Source of the DNA: Niastella sp. OAS944
Lineage (GTDB): Bacteria; Bacteroidota; Bacteroidia; Chitinophagales; Chitinophagaceae
Reading direction: 5' to 3'
DNA length: 64,000 nt
Assembly (NCBI GenBank): GCA_024809215.1
Contig: JANUBW010000005.1
Location: 62,001-126,000 of the forward strand
Shown here: positions 45,069 through 53,261 of the stretch, one piece after another
Numbering within the stretch: the first letter of the stretch is position 1
Layout: each line of letters starts with the position of its first letter
Position numbers and translations under genes: made by a program
Notes under the pieces: generated by a model
What the model was told of the DNA's origin: nothing
Seen by the model: the letters and a program-made list of their open reading frames with translations, nothing else
The model's database searches: none

Positions 45069-45590
45069 ATGAATATGAAATCGACAATTCTGGCAATAAT
45101 AATCGTTTTATCGGCACTGATAGCACCGGCAGCTGAAGCAATGCCGGCGCCATACGCTGATACCGTATTTATTCTACTGAAAAACGACAGTTTACGCAAT
45201 AATGAAATTAATGAAGGTATTTATGCCCGGGGATATACCGTTTATGGTTTCGTGCGGAACGGAAAACCGCGCGACTTCATTGATTCGCTTGGGTACTTCA
45301 AAATAAGTATCAGCTTATCGAAGGATACGCTCGCCGTATACGACGAGGCTGTTTACGCAAAAAGATTTGCGAAAAAAACGATCTCACTGTATGATCTGCG
45401 CGATAGCCTGAAAGCGAATATGGACCTGGGTTATTATCGGAAACATAGGCTGGCAATAATTTACAGGCCTGAAGACAGGACCTTTGTCGATGCTTCCAGG
45501 CACATGCTTGTGCTGGTAATTCCAAAAAAGAATGTCTGTTACCTGCGGCGAATTGAGTATATCAATTATTTTTACCGTCAAAGCGATTAA
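45069..45590 (+). CDS. secreted hypothetical protein
   Basis: The protein has 173 residues from ATG 45069; ATG 45075 (MKSTILAIII) is equally possible. A signal peptide (TILAIIIVLSALIAPAAEAMPA) is followed by a small domain without recognised family (TVFILLKNDSLRNNEINEGIY, LGYYRKHRLAIIYRPEDRTFV). It ends 13 bases before the convergent chaperone-like gene. There is no evidence that it belongs to the fibre system next to it. Confidence 0.62.
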   Translation: MNMKSTILAIIIVLSALIAPAAEAMPAPYADTVFILLKNDSLRNNEINEGIYARGYTVYGFVRNGKPRDFIDSLGYFKISISLSKDTLAVYDEAVYAKRFAKKTISLYDLRDSLKANMDLGYYRKHRLAIIYRPEDRTFVDASRHMLVLVIPKKNVCYLRRIEYINYFYRQSD

Positions 45591-45603
45591 AATAGTTGCT
45601 GCT

Positions 45604-46407
45604 TTACTTCACTTCAATTGTACGTTCTATAGCTTCCAGTGAAGCATCTTCGCCAATATCCAATATGGCAAGTGCAGAATACTTTCCTTTAGGAACAGTA
45701 GCAGGAATTACCAGGCGTACTATTCTTTGTCCATCAGGAAACACCGGGAATTCTATCTTATCCAGTTTGAACTCTTTGCCGGTTTCAATATTTGTAAGCG
45801 CCATATGTGCTTTGCATTGCAACATGGTTTCTCCGGTATTCACCATATAAAAATCGTAGGTATTTTTTTCTCCTGGCACGGGTTTCATGGTGAGCGCTCT
45901 GGCGCTCATTTGAGCAACTGATGGCGGAGTTTGATAGATGTGTACCCCTACCCGCAGTAATTCCTTTATTTTAGTATTGAATTGTTTGCTTTTACGGTCG
46001 GCGCTGTCCTGCTCTTCGGCGCTTTGCAGAAAAAGCATTGCCCATTTCATTTGCTTACACATAGCAGGATCTAACGGTGCCTGAAGTCGAACCACTATTT
46101 CATCGCTTTTACCGGGCGCAACTTCAATAAATTGTTTATCTGTAGTGATCCACGATGCGCACGAACGGTTAAGGGTGTCGGGTTTAAAATAATGGTGCCC
46201 TCCGGTGCTGTCCCTTAGCCAATCGGCAAGGTATGAATGAAAGGATACTTTTGCATCGGAGTTATTACTGATCCTGATCGCCTGCGATTCGGCAACGCCG
46301 GGGGTTACATGAAACTCCAGAATGGATGGCTGGATGCCTATTTTTTGAGCAGAACTTTGGAGTGACACAAAAGCGAATGCGGCTAAAATACACAACAGGT
46401 GTTTCAT
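45604..46407 (-). CDS. periplasmic pilus-assembly chaperone-like protein
   Basis: This 267-residue protein has a signal peptide (LLCILAAFAFVSLQSSAQ). The next strand, IGIQPSILEFHVTPGVAESQAIRISNNSDAKVSFHSYLADW, and FIEVAPGKSDEIVVRLQAP are arranged as in the first Ig domain of fimbrial chaperones of the archaic/alternative type. A second beta domain spans about 165-267. Chaperones of this kind complete the fold of pilin subunits by donating a strand. It is divergent from two pilin-like genes with a 64-base gap, which fits a joint system. The assignment is by pattern, not by search. Confidence 0.65.
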   Translation of the reverse strand: MKHLLCILAAFAFVSLQSSAQKIGIQPSILEFHVTPGVAESQAIRISNNSDAKVSFHSYLADWLRDSTGGHHYFKPDTLNRSCASWITTDKQFIEVAPGKSDEIVVRLQAPLDPAMCKQMKWAMLFLQSAEEQDSADRKSKQFNTKIKELLRVGVHIYQTPPSVAQMSARALTMKPVPGEKNTYDFYMVNTGETMLQCKAHMALTNIETGKEFKLDKIEFPVFPDGQRIVRLVIPATVPKGKYSALAILDIGEDASLEAIERTIEVK

Positions 46408-46471
46408 GGTTTTTGTATTTGATCATTTCAGAAAATAAAAATATATTGCTATTAAGTAAAACCTGCATCGT

Positions 46472-46966
46472 ATGTGCAATACAGGAATAAATAAAATTCG
46501 GTTATTGGTAATACATGTTGTTATAATGCTGGTTTTAACAACACCGGCCCTGGGTCAAAATAAAAACAATCAAATAGAGCTTACCGCTATTAATACGGGT
46601 TTCAATCTTTCAAATGCCTCAGCGCTTGAGACCCAGCAGGTTAAAACCAATGCTTTTCAAATTACAGCTACTTCAAAATCAAGCAATAATTTTAGAATAT
46701 TTGCCAAAGTTTCATCATCAACCAGTAGTACGGCCACTCCCCTGCCGGCTTCGATGTTGGCCGTTCGTTTAAATTCAGTAAGTCCTACGGTCACTGCTAA
46801 TTTTAATACTGTTATCCTAAGCACCAGCGACCAAACATTACAAACCTTAAATACTACAAATACCCCTATTACTTTCAATTACGATCTGCTGGCCGGTCCT
46901 ATTGGGTATAGTTATGCCCCGGGTACCTATAACCTCACTATGTTATTTACCATGACGCAACCATAA
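46472..46966 (+). CDS. pilin-like secreted subunit 1
   Basis: The 164-residue protein has a signal peptide (LLVIHVVIMLVLTTPALGQ) and a beta-rich mature part full of Ser, Thr and Asn. It ends in YAPGTYNLTMLFTMTQP, an alternating apolar C-terminal strand after a Gly-Thr-Tyr turn, as in pilins assembled by donor-strand exchange (compare the SCPU/spore coat U type ending). Two other genes here encode proteins with the same ending and overall length. It is followed two bases later by subunit 2. It is probably exported to the periplasm and built into a surface fibre. Confidence 0.62.
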   Translation: MCNTGINKIRLLVIHVVIMLVLTTPALGQNKNNQIELTAINTGFNLSNASALETQQVKTNAFQITATSKSSNNFRIFAKVSSSTSSTATPLPASMLAVRLNSVSPTVTANFNTVILSTSDQTLQTLNTTNTPITFNYDLLAGPIGYSYAPGTYNLTMLFTMTQP

Positions 46967-46968
46967 TT

Positions 46969-47475
46969 ATGAAAAAGACAAGCCTTTATATAATATCGCT
47001 GCTATGCCTGTTCTCAGTAAATGGTATGGCGCAATACTCTTTTAATGGCACCATCAATTCTGCAATAAGTATTCAGTCTGTTATGGAGTTCACTATTACT
47101 AACAATGCTTCTCCGGCTATAACATTTACCAGTGCGCAATATGGTAGCGGATACACAATAAGTAACTTCAATTCATTTAATATTAAAAGCAACCAGCTTT
47201 GGAAGCTGGGCGTGTCGTCAGCCACACCAAACTTCTCCGCCAGTGGCACCTATGCCTCCGCAAATATGCCGGCTTCGGTTATTGGGGTTGTAAAGAGCGG
47301 ACAATCATCTTATATACAACTATCTTCAACCGACCAGGTATTGGCAACGGGCAACCGGGGAAATACAAGTGTTTCCGGTAACTCTTTTAACATGGACCTA
47401 AAAGCCACCCCTGGTTACAACTACGGTCCGGGCATTTATAATCTTTCTATTGTTTACACCCTAACCGTGCAATAA
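46969..47475 (+). CDS. pilin-like secreted subunit 2
   Basis: The 168-residue protein has a signal peptide (LYIISLLCLFSVNGMAQ). The mature part contains FNIKSNQLWKLGVSSATPNFSASGTY, which aligns with LQVKSNRPWAVTVGSASANFSGPSA of subunit 3, and the same type of ending, YGPGIYNLSIVYTLTVQ. It has no cysteine pair in the mature part. Its gene lies two bases after subunit 1 and 70 bases before the small exported protein, so these are co-transcribed. Confidence 0.63.
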   Translation: MKKTSLYIISLLCLFSVNGMAQYSFNGTINSAISIQSVMEFTITNNASPAITFTSAQYGSGYTISNFNSFNIKSNQLWKLGVSSATPNFSASGTYASANMPASVIGVVKSGQSSYIQLSSTDQVLATGNRGNTSVSGNSFNMDLKATPGYNYGPGIYNLSIVYTLTVQ

Positions 47476-47545
47476 GTATTTTTATTTATTGCCCGAACAA
47501 TCAGTAGTGCCGGGCTTGTATTTACTGATTATTACACCGAACTTA

Positions 47546-47875
47546 ATGATAGAAAATATTATTTCGGTGAAGAAACTCATTCTGCTACCATTTCTTGTTT
47601 TTGGTCAATTTATTGTCGTGGCTCAAAAGGCCTCGAAAAAGGCGCAGCAGGTAATTACTTTAAATTTATTGCCCGCAGGCCCTGTACATTTACCCCAGTT
47701 AAAAGGGGGCGGGAATGCGTATGGTAAGGATAAAAAAACAACGGCCACAGAAAGCAAGGTTGAGTTGTCGCAGGATAAACAGTCGCTTACTATTACACAG
47801 GTGATAGAGACCGTTACTGATGATAAGAGTAATACAAAAACCAAGTCGATAATATATACTGCAACGTCTTTATAG
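47546..47875 (+). CDS. small exported protein of the pilin cluster
   Basis: The protein has about 109 residues from ATG 47546; GTG 47567 (VKKLILLPFLVF) is an alternative and the TTG at 47489 is unlikely. The signal peptide is KLILLPFLVFGQFIVVAQ. The mature part is short, basic and Gly/Lys/Thr-rich, ending IIYTATSL, which recalls the final strand of the pilin-like proteins. It has no known family. It could be a minor subunit or tip/adaptor peptide. A terminator follows. Confidence 0.5.
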   Translation: MIENIISVKKLILLPFLVFGQFIVVAQKASKKAQQVITLNLLPAGPVHLPQLKGGGNAYGKDKKTTATESKVELSQDKQSLTITQVIETVTDDKSNTKTKSIIYTATSL

Positions 47876-47897
47876 TTTAAATTATATCTCTTAATGT

Positions 47898-47934
47898 AAG
47901 TGTGCCCCGATGTATCGGGGCACACTTGTTTTTT
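47898..47934 (+). terminator. Rho-independent terminator after first pilin unit
   Basis: A 14-base stem, AAGTGTGCCCCGAT with its complement, has a minimal loop and is followed by GTTTTTT. It separates the unit 46472-47875 from the separately transcribed subunit 3. The rest of the gap 47935-48141 contains no gene. Confidence 0.88.
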
Positions 47935-48141
47935 ATACATACTTTCCTGTAGCTAACGTATGATGGCAAACGAAATGGTTTATATTTCGGAATACTTTTC
48001 CATGTTATGGAAAAAATAAGGCATGCCAAAACTTACAATATATGGTTATCAATCTGTTATTTAATCGGCACGGCGATTGGCTTTATGTAACCGTAAACAA
48101 ATTAAACAAACAACCTCTTTAACAAACAAAAAAAGAACAAC

Positions 48142-48627
48142 ATGAAAAAACTTACTTTGATCGCTGCCGCCCTTTTCGCTGGTTACTCTGCAACCAAAGC
48201 TCAATCTGCTACTGCAAGTCAAACTGTGACCTTAACCCTGCAAAATCAAATCGACATTGCTTTTACTGCTGCAACAGGTACTAACTTTACGTTTGCCAAT
48301 ACAACTGATTATCAAAACGGCCTTTCTAATTTAAACGCATCGAGCCTGCAGGTAAAATCAAACCGCCCCTGGGCTGTAACTGTAGGTTCTGCAAGTGCTA
48401 ATTTCAGCGGCCCTTCAGCGCCTTCACCCGCCATGCCTTCCACTGTTTTGGGTGTACGACTGAACGGCGGTTCTTCATACGGAGCTCTGTCAACTACTTC
48501 GCAATCTCTTACCAGCGGCGCCAGAGGTATGAGCAGCTTTAGCGTTGACTATAATGCCAACCCAGGCTTTAGCTATGACGCAGGCACCTATACGCTCTCT
48601 GTTGTATATACTGCTACTCAACAATAA
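48142..48627 (+). CDS. pilin-like secreted subunit 3 (probable major subunit)
   Basis: The 161-residue protein has a signal peptide (LTLIAAALFAGYSATKAQ). The mature part carries VTLTLQNQIDIAFT, LQVKSNRPWAVTVGSASANF, PAMPSTVLGVRLNG and the ending YDAGTYTLSVVYTATQQ. It shares layout and C-terminal strand with subunits 1 and 2. It has its own upstream region and a strong hairpin after it, as expected for a highly expressed major subunit. The family name is uncertain. Confidence 0.63.
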   Translation: MKKLTLIAAALFAGYSATKAQSATASQTVTLTLQNQIDIAFTAATGTNFTFANTTDYQNGLSNLNASSLQVKSNRPWAVTVGSASANFSGPSAPSPAMPSTVLGVRLNGGSSYGALSTTSQSLTSGARGMSSFSVDYNANPGFSYDAGTYTLSVVYTATQQ

Positions 48628-48645
48628 GTTTATTTAAACCCCCAT

Positions 48646-48671
48646 AACAAAAGCCCGAAAGGGCTTTTGTT
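48646..48671 (+). terminator. terminator/attenuator between subunit 3 and usher-like gene
   Basis: AACAAAAGCCC and its complement close a GAAA tetraloop. The right arm ends in TTTTGTT. It lies upstream of the usher-like start at 48703 and could limit read-through, giving much subunit and little usher. Confidence 0.75.
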
Positions 48672-48702
48672 CACCCAACCGAACCCATGTAAAACAAAAG
48701 AC

Positions 48703-51459
48703 TTGAAAACCGTTTCTACATATTGCCGTTACCGCAGCTTACTTGTGATGATGTTGCTGTTGAGCCTGAGATCAACCTCCCTGATGGCCCAACCAAATAA
48801 TAGCCTGCCATCGTTAGTACAATTTCATTTTCTGCATGATTCCGTATTGGTAGAAGAGAATAATTATTCGTTCAACAACGTAAGCATCTCAAACAACAGC
48901 AATCGTTCAATACATGTTCAGCTCGTTATTACTGCACCCGATATGACGTCAGTAATTACCGGCAATATTATAGAAACAGCAATAAGGCAGGGTGAAAACC
49001 AGGCCATTCCCATCCGGTTTATATTGGCCAAAAACTCCACGGCCCTGGCCTGGCGCACATTTAACGTTGAGATACGCGTTAAAGAATTAAACCAGGTCAT
49101 GCATACGCAATTCTACATCCGGCCCAAAGAGAACATTACATGGAAGGCGGTGTTAAAGCAACCTGCAGTGGCTTTTATGGAAACGGACAAGCAGGTTGCT
49201 TTTAATATTTATCTGGAAAATACCGGTAACAGTGCCGATCATTACAGTTTTGATTTTAATACCGATCTGGCACTAAGTATCGACAAAAAGAATTATTCCG
49301 TTACTCTGCAGCCCGGTGAAGCGCGCACAATAAACGCCCAGGTATTATTATCACCCAAAGACATCCATTTTTTAAAGAAAGATGAAATAACCGTTTTTAT
49401 TAAGAACAGGCTGGGTGAAACCAAAATGCTGAACCTGCAAATAACCAGGCTGGGTTCTGTTTATACTGGCGATAACGATAGCTACCGCAAACTGCCCCTG
49501 ACCCTTGAATTGAACTTACAGAATATGGCCAGTCAACACTCCTTTGCCTTTTTGAACCTGCGGGGCTCCCTTAAATTAAAAAATGATCAACAGCTGAACG
49601 TATTGCTGCAAACCAATAACTATTATCGAAATTATTCGGCTAACACGCAAAAGGCTACACTGGAATATGTAAATGGCCCCTGGCGGTTTACAGGTGGCAG
49701 TATCATCGACTATGATAACTTTTTGATTGACGGTACAGGACTTCGTGTGCAATATGCGGGGTTACAAAATAATGCCATTGAAGTAATGGGCGTACAAAGC
49801 CGTACCGGTAATACGCGGCAATTCAATGTAAAACTCAGTCAGCCGCTTGCAAAAACAATTACCTGGCATGCCAACGCATTTGTTAATAATGATGTTGAGA
49901 AAAAACAAACCAGTTCGCTGGTATTAAATAAGCTGGAATGGAAGATTGGTGAAGATACCCGCTTTTCCCTTGAGGGCGGCGGCGGGCAGGAAAAATTAGC
50001 AAGGTCAAAGATGGATACCTCTATGCTGGCCTGGCAGGCAGGTTACCATTTTGAGACCCAAAAGAAATACTATCAGCTCTCCTCTACCATTAGCCGGTAT
50101 TCAGAAAATTTCCCCGGTTTTAACAAGGGTTCGCATTATCAATTACATGAAGCCCGTTTATTGATAAATAATCTATTTGCAGGCGCTTACTTTGAGCTTA
50201 ATAAAAGAGCTTATAATAATACAGGCGATTCCCTGGTTAATTACCTGTTTAACATTAATAACCGGGAATATGGAATGCGGTTTGGCTGGCAGCGCAAAAA
50301 TTTCTCACTGGTATTGTCGCCGGGAATACTAAAACAGGTGCAGGACAGCGCTACTGCCGTTCAGGCCAATATGTACAAGATCTCTGCAAACATCAGTTGG
50401 AGATTGAACGATCGTTGGTGGGTATCGGCTTTTTACAATGCCGGCCAGGTTCGTATACCTGCCATGCCCACGCTCAACCGGTTCAACAGCTTCAACCATT
50501 TTATAAATATTCAGAACGATCGTTATGGCATGCAACTTCGGCACGACGTTGGCCCTTATTACTATTATGAAATAAAGGAATACCTGAATTCACCGGTAGC
50601 GTTCAACCGTATACAGATATCGCCTTTTATTGAATTACCCTGGACAAAGAAAAATATTTTTTGCCATCTGCAGGCAAACTATCTGAACGAAAAACAAACA
50701 GGTGTAACCTTCTTTACGGTTTATAACAATATTCAGTATTCATCGCCTAAAACCGGCATTGATATCGGGCTTATCACCCAGGTGAATGTAACGCGAAAAG
50801 AATGTCCGGTTATAAACCTCACCATCCGCAAAAAATTGCAATTGCCGGTCTTCAAAAATGAAACATCCCGCTCGTTCAAACTTGTTTTATATCTCGATGA
50901 AAACAATAACGGCTTCCCTGATGAAAGCGAACCAAGAGTAAAAAATGCCCGGATACTTATAAATGCCGGCCTGTTGTTAAGTAATGGTAACGGAGAAATT
51001 ATTTGTAAGAATACCGATGATAAAGAATTTATGGTTGATTTTAGTCAGATCAGCGGCTTGGAAGGCTGGATGCCCAAAATGGGTTTCAGACAGGTATTAA
51101 GTGCAGGGAAAGATCAAAATGTATATTTCTTTCCCTTTACCCGCAGTAATATTATAACGGGTAAGCTGGTATTATTTCGCGATGAACAAAGTTCGCTTAC
51201 TATGCAACTGGATGGTATAAGAGTAACTGCAATAGCAACAAACGGAACGGTGTACCATACGCTTACAAATGAGAATGGCGAATATTTCTTTAACTTACCG
51301 GCTGGTAATTACATTGTAAATGTTAATCAGGCTGTTTTTGACGACAAATTCAGAATGACAGAGCCCAGCAAAACAGCAGACCTGATCAATAATCATCACT
51401 TGACCCTGCAATTTGAGATCAGGCAAAAGGCGAGGTCGATGAACGTGAGAAAGGAATAA
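48703..51459 (+). CDS. usher-like outer membrane beta-barrel protein
   Basis: Start: TTG 48703 is chosen because it gives a normal signal peptide (YRSLLVMMLLLSLRSTSLMAQ); an upstream TTG lies in the hairpin and ATG 48748 would shorten the signal. About 918 residues. After the signal come two Ig-like domains (about 30-250, with VEENNYSFNNVSISNNSNRSI and VAFNIYLENTGNSADHY). A long stretch of alternating aromatic strands follows (about 260-680, for example WRFTGGSIIDYDNFLIDGTGLRVQY), as in an outer-membrane barrel. Two C-terminal sandwich domains close it (FKLVLYLDENNNGFPDESEPRV and TNENGEYFFNLPAGNYIVNV). Order and size fit a pilus usher, but sequence similarity to FimD is not evident. Confidence 0.62.
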   Translation: MKTVSTYCRYRSLLVMMLLLSLRSTSLMAQPNNSLPSLVQFHFLHDSVLVEENNYSFNNVSISNNSNRSIHVQLVITAPDMTSVITGNIIETAIRQGENQAIPIRFILAKNSTALAWRTFNVEIRVKELNQVMHTQFYIRPKENITWKAVLKQPAVAFMETDKQVAFNIYLENTGNSADHYSFDFNTDLALSIDKKNYSVTLQPGEARTINAQVLLSPKDIHFLKKDEITVFIKNRLGETKMLNLQITRLGSVYTGDNDSYRKLPLTLELNLQNMASQHSFAFLNLRGSLKLKNDQQLNVLLQTNNYYRNYSANTQKATLEYVNGPWRFTGGSIIDYDNFLIDGTGLRVQYAGLQNNAIEVMGVQSRTGNTRQFNVKLSQPLAKTITWHANAFVNNDVEKKQTSSLVLNKLEWKIGEDTRFSLEGGGGQEKLARSKMDTSMLAWQAGYHFETQKKYYQLSSTISRYSENFPGFNKGSHYQLHEARLLINNLFAGAYFELNKRAYNNTGDSLVNYLFNINNREYGMRFGWQRKNFSLVLSPGILKQVQDSATAVQANMYKISANISWRLNDRWWVSAFYNAGQVRIPAMPTLNRFNSFNHFINIQNDRYGMQLRHDVGPYYYYEIKEYLNSPVAFNRIQISPFIELPWTKKNIFCHLQANYLNEKQTGVTFFTVYNNIQYSSPKTGIDIGLITQVNVTRKECPVINLTIRKKLQLPVFKNETSRSFKLVLYLDENNNGFPDESEPRVKNARILINAGLLLSNGNGEIICKNTDDKEFMVDFSQISGLEGWMPKMGFRQVLSAGKDQNVYFFPFTRSNIITGKLVLFRDEQSSLTMQLDGIRVTAIATNGTVYHTLTNENGEYFFNLPAGNYIVNVNQAVFDDKFRMTEPSKTADLINNHHLTLQFEIRQKARSMNVRKE

Positions 51460-51478
51460 GAAATAGCAGTAAATCTAT

Positions 51479-51486
51479 TACCTTTG
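51479..51486 (+). promoter_or_regulatory. -7 element (TACCTTTG)
   Basis: An exact TAnnTTTG match. The in-frame TTG at 51484 overlaps it and is excluded, so ATG 51502 is the start of the next gene. Confidence 0.6.
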
Positions 51487-51501
51487 CAAGCTGCTAAATA
51501 C

Positions 51502-51963
51502 ATGAATAAACTAAATATCTACGAAGAATTAAAGCTTAAAGAGTATTATTGGGGAGGTGCATTGAGAGTTAGTTTTGAAAAAATTGATTTGCACTCAACA
51601 TCCAATGTAATTAACATCTTAGATGAAGTTTGTAAAAGTGAAGGATTAAATGGACTAAATGAAGACTGGAATGAGATAGATTACAACTTGTTTAAAAAAA
51701 TATTGCTTTCTTCTTTTCAATTCAATTTAGGCTTTAGTAATAGTGAACAAATGCCTGCTGAAAAAGCGCAATGGTATTACAATGCCGCAATTGAAAATTT
51801 GAATATGGAAACGTGCAGATGTTTTACAAATTGGCATAACAATCCCTGGGACCAGGGCGGAGGAGGAGGAGGTTTTTCCGTAAGTAAGCACACCCTGGAT
51901 CTGGCGCTGTCGATTATTAATAATAGCGAAATGCTTTTTGTTTACTTCCTTTTTGAAGATTAG
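51502..51963 (+). CDS. small cytoplasmic hypothetical protein
   Basis: This 153-residue protein has no signal peptide and is acidic. It contains WYYNAAIENLNMETCRCFTNWHNNPWDQGGGGGGFSV, including a run of six glycines, and a C-terminal aromatic strand (LFVYFLFED). The family is not recognised. It has its own promoter, so it is independent of the usher-like gene upstream, and its own terminator. Confidence 0.6.
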   Translation: MNKLNIYEELKLKEYYWGGALRVSFEKIDLHSTSNVINILDEVCKSEGLNGLNEDWNEIDYNLFKKILLSSFQFNLGFSNSEQMPAEKAQWYYNAAIENLNMETCRCFTNWHNNPWDQGGGGGGFSVSKHTLDLALSIINNSEMLFVYFLFED

Positions 51964-51978
51964 AATCCGTTAATAGTA

Positions 51979-52000
51979 AAAGGGGCCTAAGCCCCTATTT
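51979..52000. terminator. terminator between convergent small genes
   Basis: AGGGGC and GCCCCT pair across CTAA, with flanking A and T tracts. It overlaps the stop of the VOC gene on the other strand by two bases and probably works in both directions. Confidence 0.7.
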
Positions 52001-52370
52001 AATTACCAATAGTACTTACTTCTATTAAGATGTTTCCCGGGGCATGGAGATAAAAGCCAAAAACGCCCCGCATGTTATGTGGCTCCTGTTCAAGTGTAAC
52101 GCCACTATTGTGAAGGTGCTGCCAAATGGATTGTACTTTATCCCGGTCATTTACGAGAAAGCCCATATGAAAGGCGTCTGGGTAAGTAGAATTGCCATTT
52201 CTATTAAAATCAGTTGACATCAGCGTTAATACAAATCCCTCCTCGCTTTGTAATATGGCCATCATATTGTCACCTTTTACCTCTTTGCAGGTAAAATTGA
52301 AATGTTTTTCAAAAAATGATCTTGTTTGTGCTACATCAGTTACGGGAAAATTCAGGTGATTTATTTGCAT
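51999..52370 (-). CDS. VOC-family (glyoxalase/bleomycin resistance-like) protein
   Basis: The protein has 123 residues. MQINHLNFPVTDVAQTRSFFEKHFNF and GNILIEVSTIG mark the two beta-alpha-beta-beta-beta modules of the vicinal oxygen chelate fold. Candidate metal ligands are His5 and Glu near the C-terminus. VOC proteins include glyoxalases, dioxygenases and drug-binding proteins; the activity here is open. An 18-base perfect palindrome lies 17 bases before the ATG and resembles the dyad before the neighbouring tetR gene, so repression by that TetR protein is likely. Confidence 0.85.
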   Translation of the reverse strand: MQINHLNFPVTDVAQTRSFFEKHFNFTCKEVKGDNMMAILQSEEGFVLTLMSTDFNRNGNSTYPDAFHMGFLVNDRDKVQSIWQHLHNSGVTLEQEPHNMRGVFGFYLHAPGNILIEVSTIGN

Positions 52371-52386
52371 AGTAAACAGGTTTATA

Positions 52387-52404
52387 AAAGAACAATTGTT
52401 CTTT
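52387..52404. promoter_or_regulatory. perfect 18-bp palindrome before the VOC gene, TetR-type operator
   Basis: AAAGAACAATTGTTCTTT is fully self-complementary. The half-site GTTCTTT also occurs in the dyad before the TetR gene (53027-53046). Position and symmetry fit a TetR dimer site. Confidence 0.6.
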
Positions 52405-52421
52405 ATTAGGTGAAAAAAATA

Positions 52422-53012
52422 TTATGGGGCAAGTGACAGCAAAACGCGGCTGAAGACCTGTTTGAGTTTTTTTTCGGTCAATACAAATGGTTTGCCTGTA
52501 ACGCTTTTTTTCTGCCGGTGAAATTTAAGCAGCTGAAATAAAGGGGCATAGGCTAATGACCAGTATATTTCTAATGGAAAGCGTATCAGTTCTTTGTTTT
52601 TTATGGCCCTTTCATAGAATTGCTCCATGGTGGACGTGAACTTTTTACCCTGAAGACCCATCACCTTTTCATAAATGGGCGAATGCCTGATCTGCTCGGT
52701 AAATTCAATATGCAGCGGGTATTTCATAAAATACCGCAGGCGGTTCTTCCATTGTAATTTTAAACCGGTTGCAAAGTCCATTTCGGGGTTGAACCCTTCG
52801 AGCAATACCTCCTCCATTTTCTTAACTACGCCGTGGTAAACTTTAATGATCAGGTCTTCTTTATTATTAAAATTCAGGTAAATAGTATTGACCGATATGC
52901 CAACGCCCGCTGCCAGTTTGTGCATGCTGAACCCTTCCAGACCTTCCTTAACAACGATCTCCATCGTTTTTTGCCTTATCAATACTTCTTTTTGTGCATC
53001 TTTTGTTCGCAT
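52422..53012 (-). CDS. TetR-family transcriptional regulator
   Basis: The frame is open from 53063, but a perfect TATATTTG -7 element at 53020-53027 puts the start at ATG 53012 (about 196 residues). The N-terminal helix-turn-helix is typical: VLIRQKTMEIVVKEGLEGFSMHKLAAGVGISVNTIYLNFNNKEDLI. The C-terminal helical domain binds an unknown ligand. A dyad over its own promoter and a related palindrome before the VOC gene suggest that it represses both. It is divergent from a desaturase gene, a common pairing for fatty-acid regulators. Confidence 0.9.
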   Translation of the reverse strand: MRTKDAQKEVLIRQKTMEIVVKEGLEGFSMHKLAAGVGISVNTIYLNFNNKEDLIIKVYHGVVKKMEEVLLEGFNPEMDFATGLKLQWKNRLRYFMKYPLHIEFTEQIRHSPIYEKVMGLQGKKFTSTMEQFYERAIKNKELIRFPLEIYWSLAYAPLFQLLKFHRQKKSVTGKPFVLTEKKLKQVFSRVLLSLAP

Positions 53013-53019
53013 AACAACA

Positions 53020-53046
53020 CAAATATAAAAGAATGTTCGTTCTTTT
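53020..53046 (-). promoter_or_regulatory. tetR promoter with overlapping operator dyad
   Basis: TATATTTG on the minus strand (53020-53027) is a perfect -7 box seven bases before the ATG. It abuts a dyad AAAAGAA-N6-TTCTTTT (53027-53046) sharing half-sites with the palindrome at 52387. Autoregulation is likely. Confidence 0.55.
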
Positions 53047-53261
53047 ATTATTTTTTTATCCACTGATCGGTGGTCAGCTGTTGCAGCACATTAAATTAAC
53101 ATTAAAGCAAAGAACCGGCAGTCATTGTAATTTCATTAACTTTATTTGCCGTAACTTGCGGCCCGATAGATTTCGCGTATAACTTTTTTACTTTCATTCC
53201 AGCTTATTAGCTATTTCGAAAAAATCAGTTTTCCGCATGTTCTATTTCAAAAGTTTAAATT

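Noticed and set aside
45013..45153. N-terminal extension of the duplicated hypothetical protein
   Set aside because: It would overlap the promoter and start of the divergent secreted protein gene; the internal ATG at 45012 begins the first repeat half properly.
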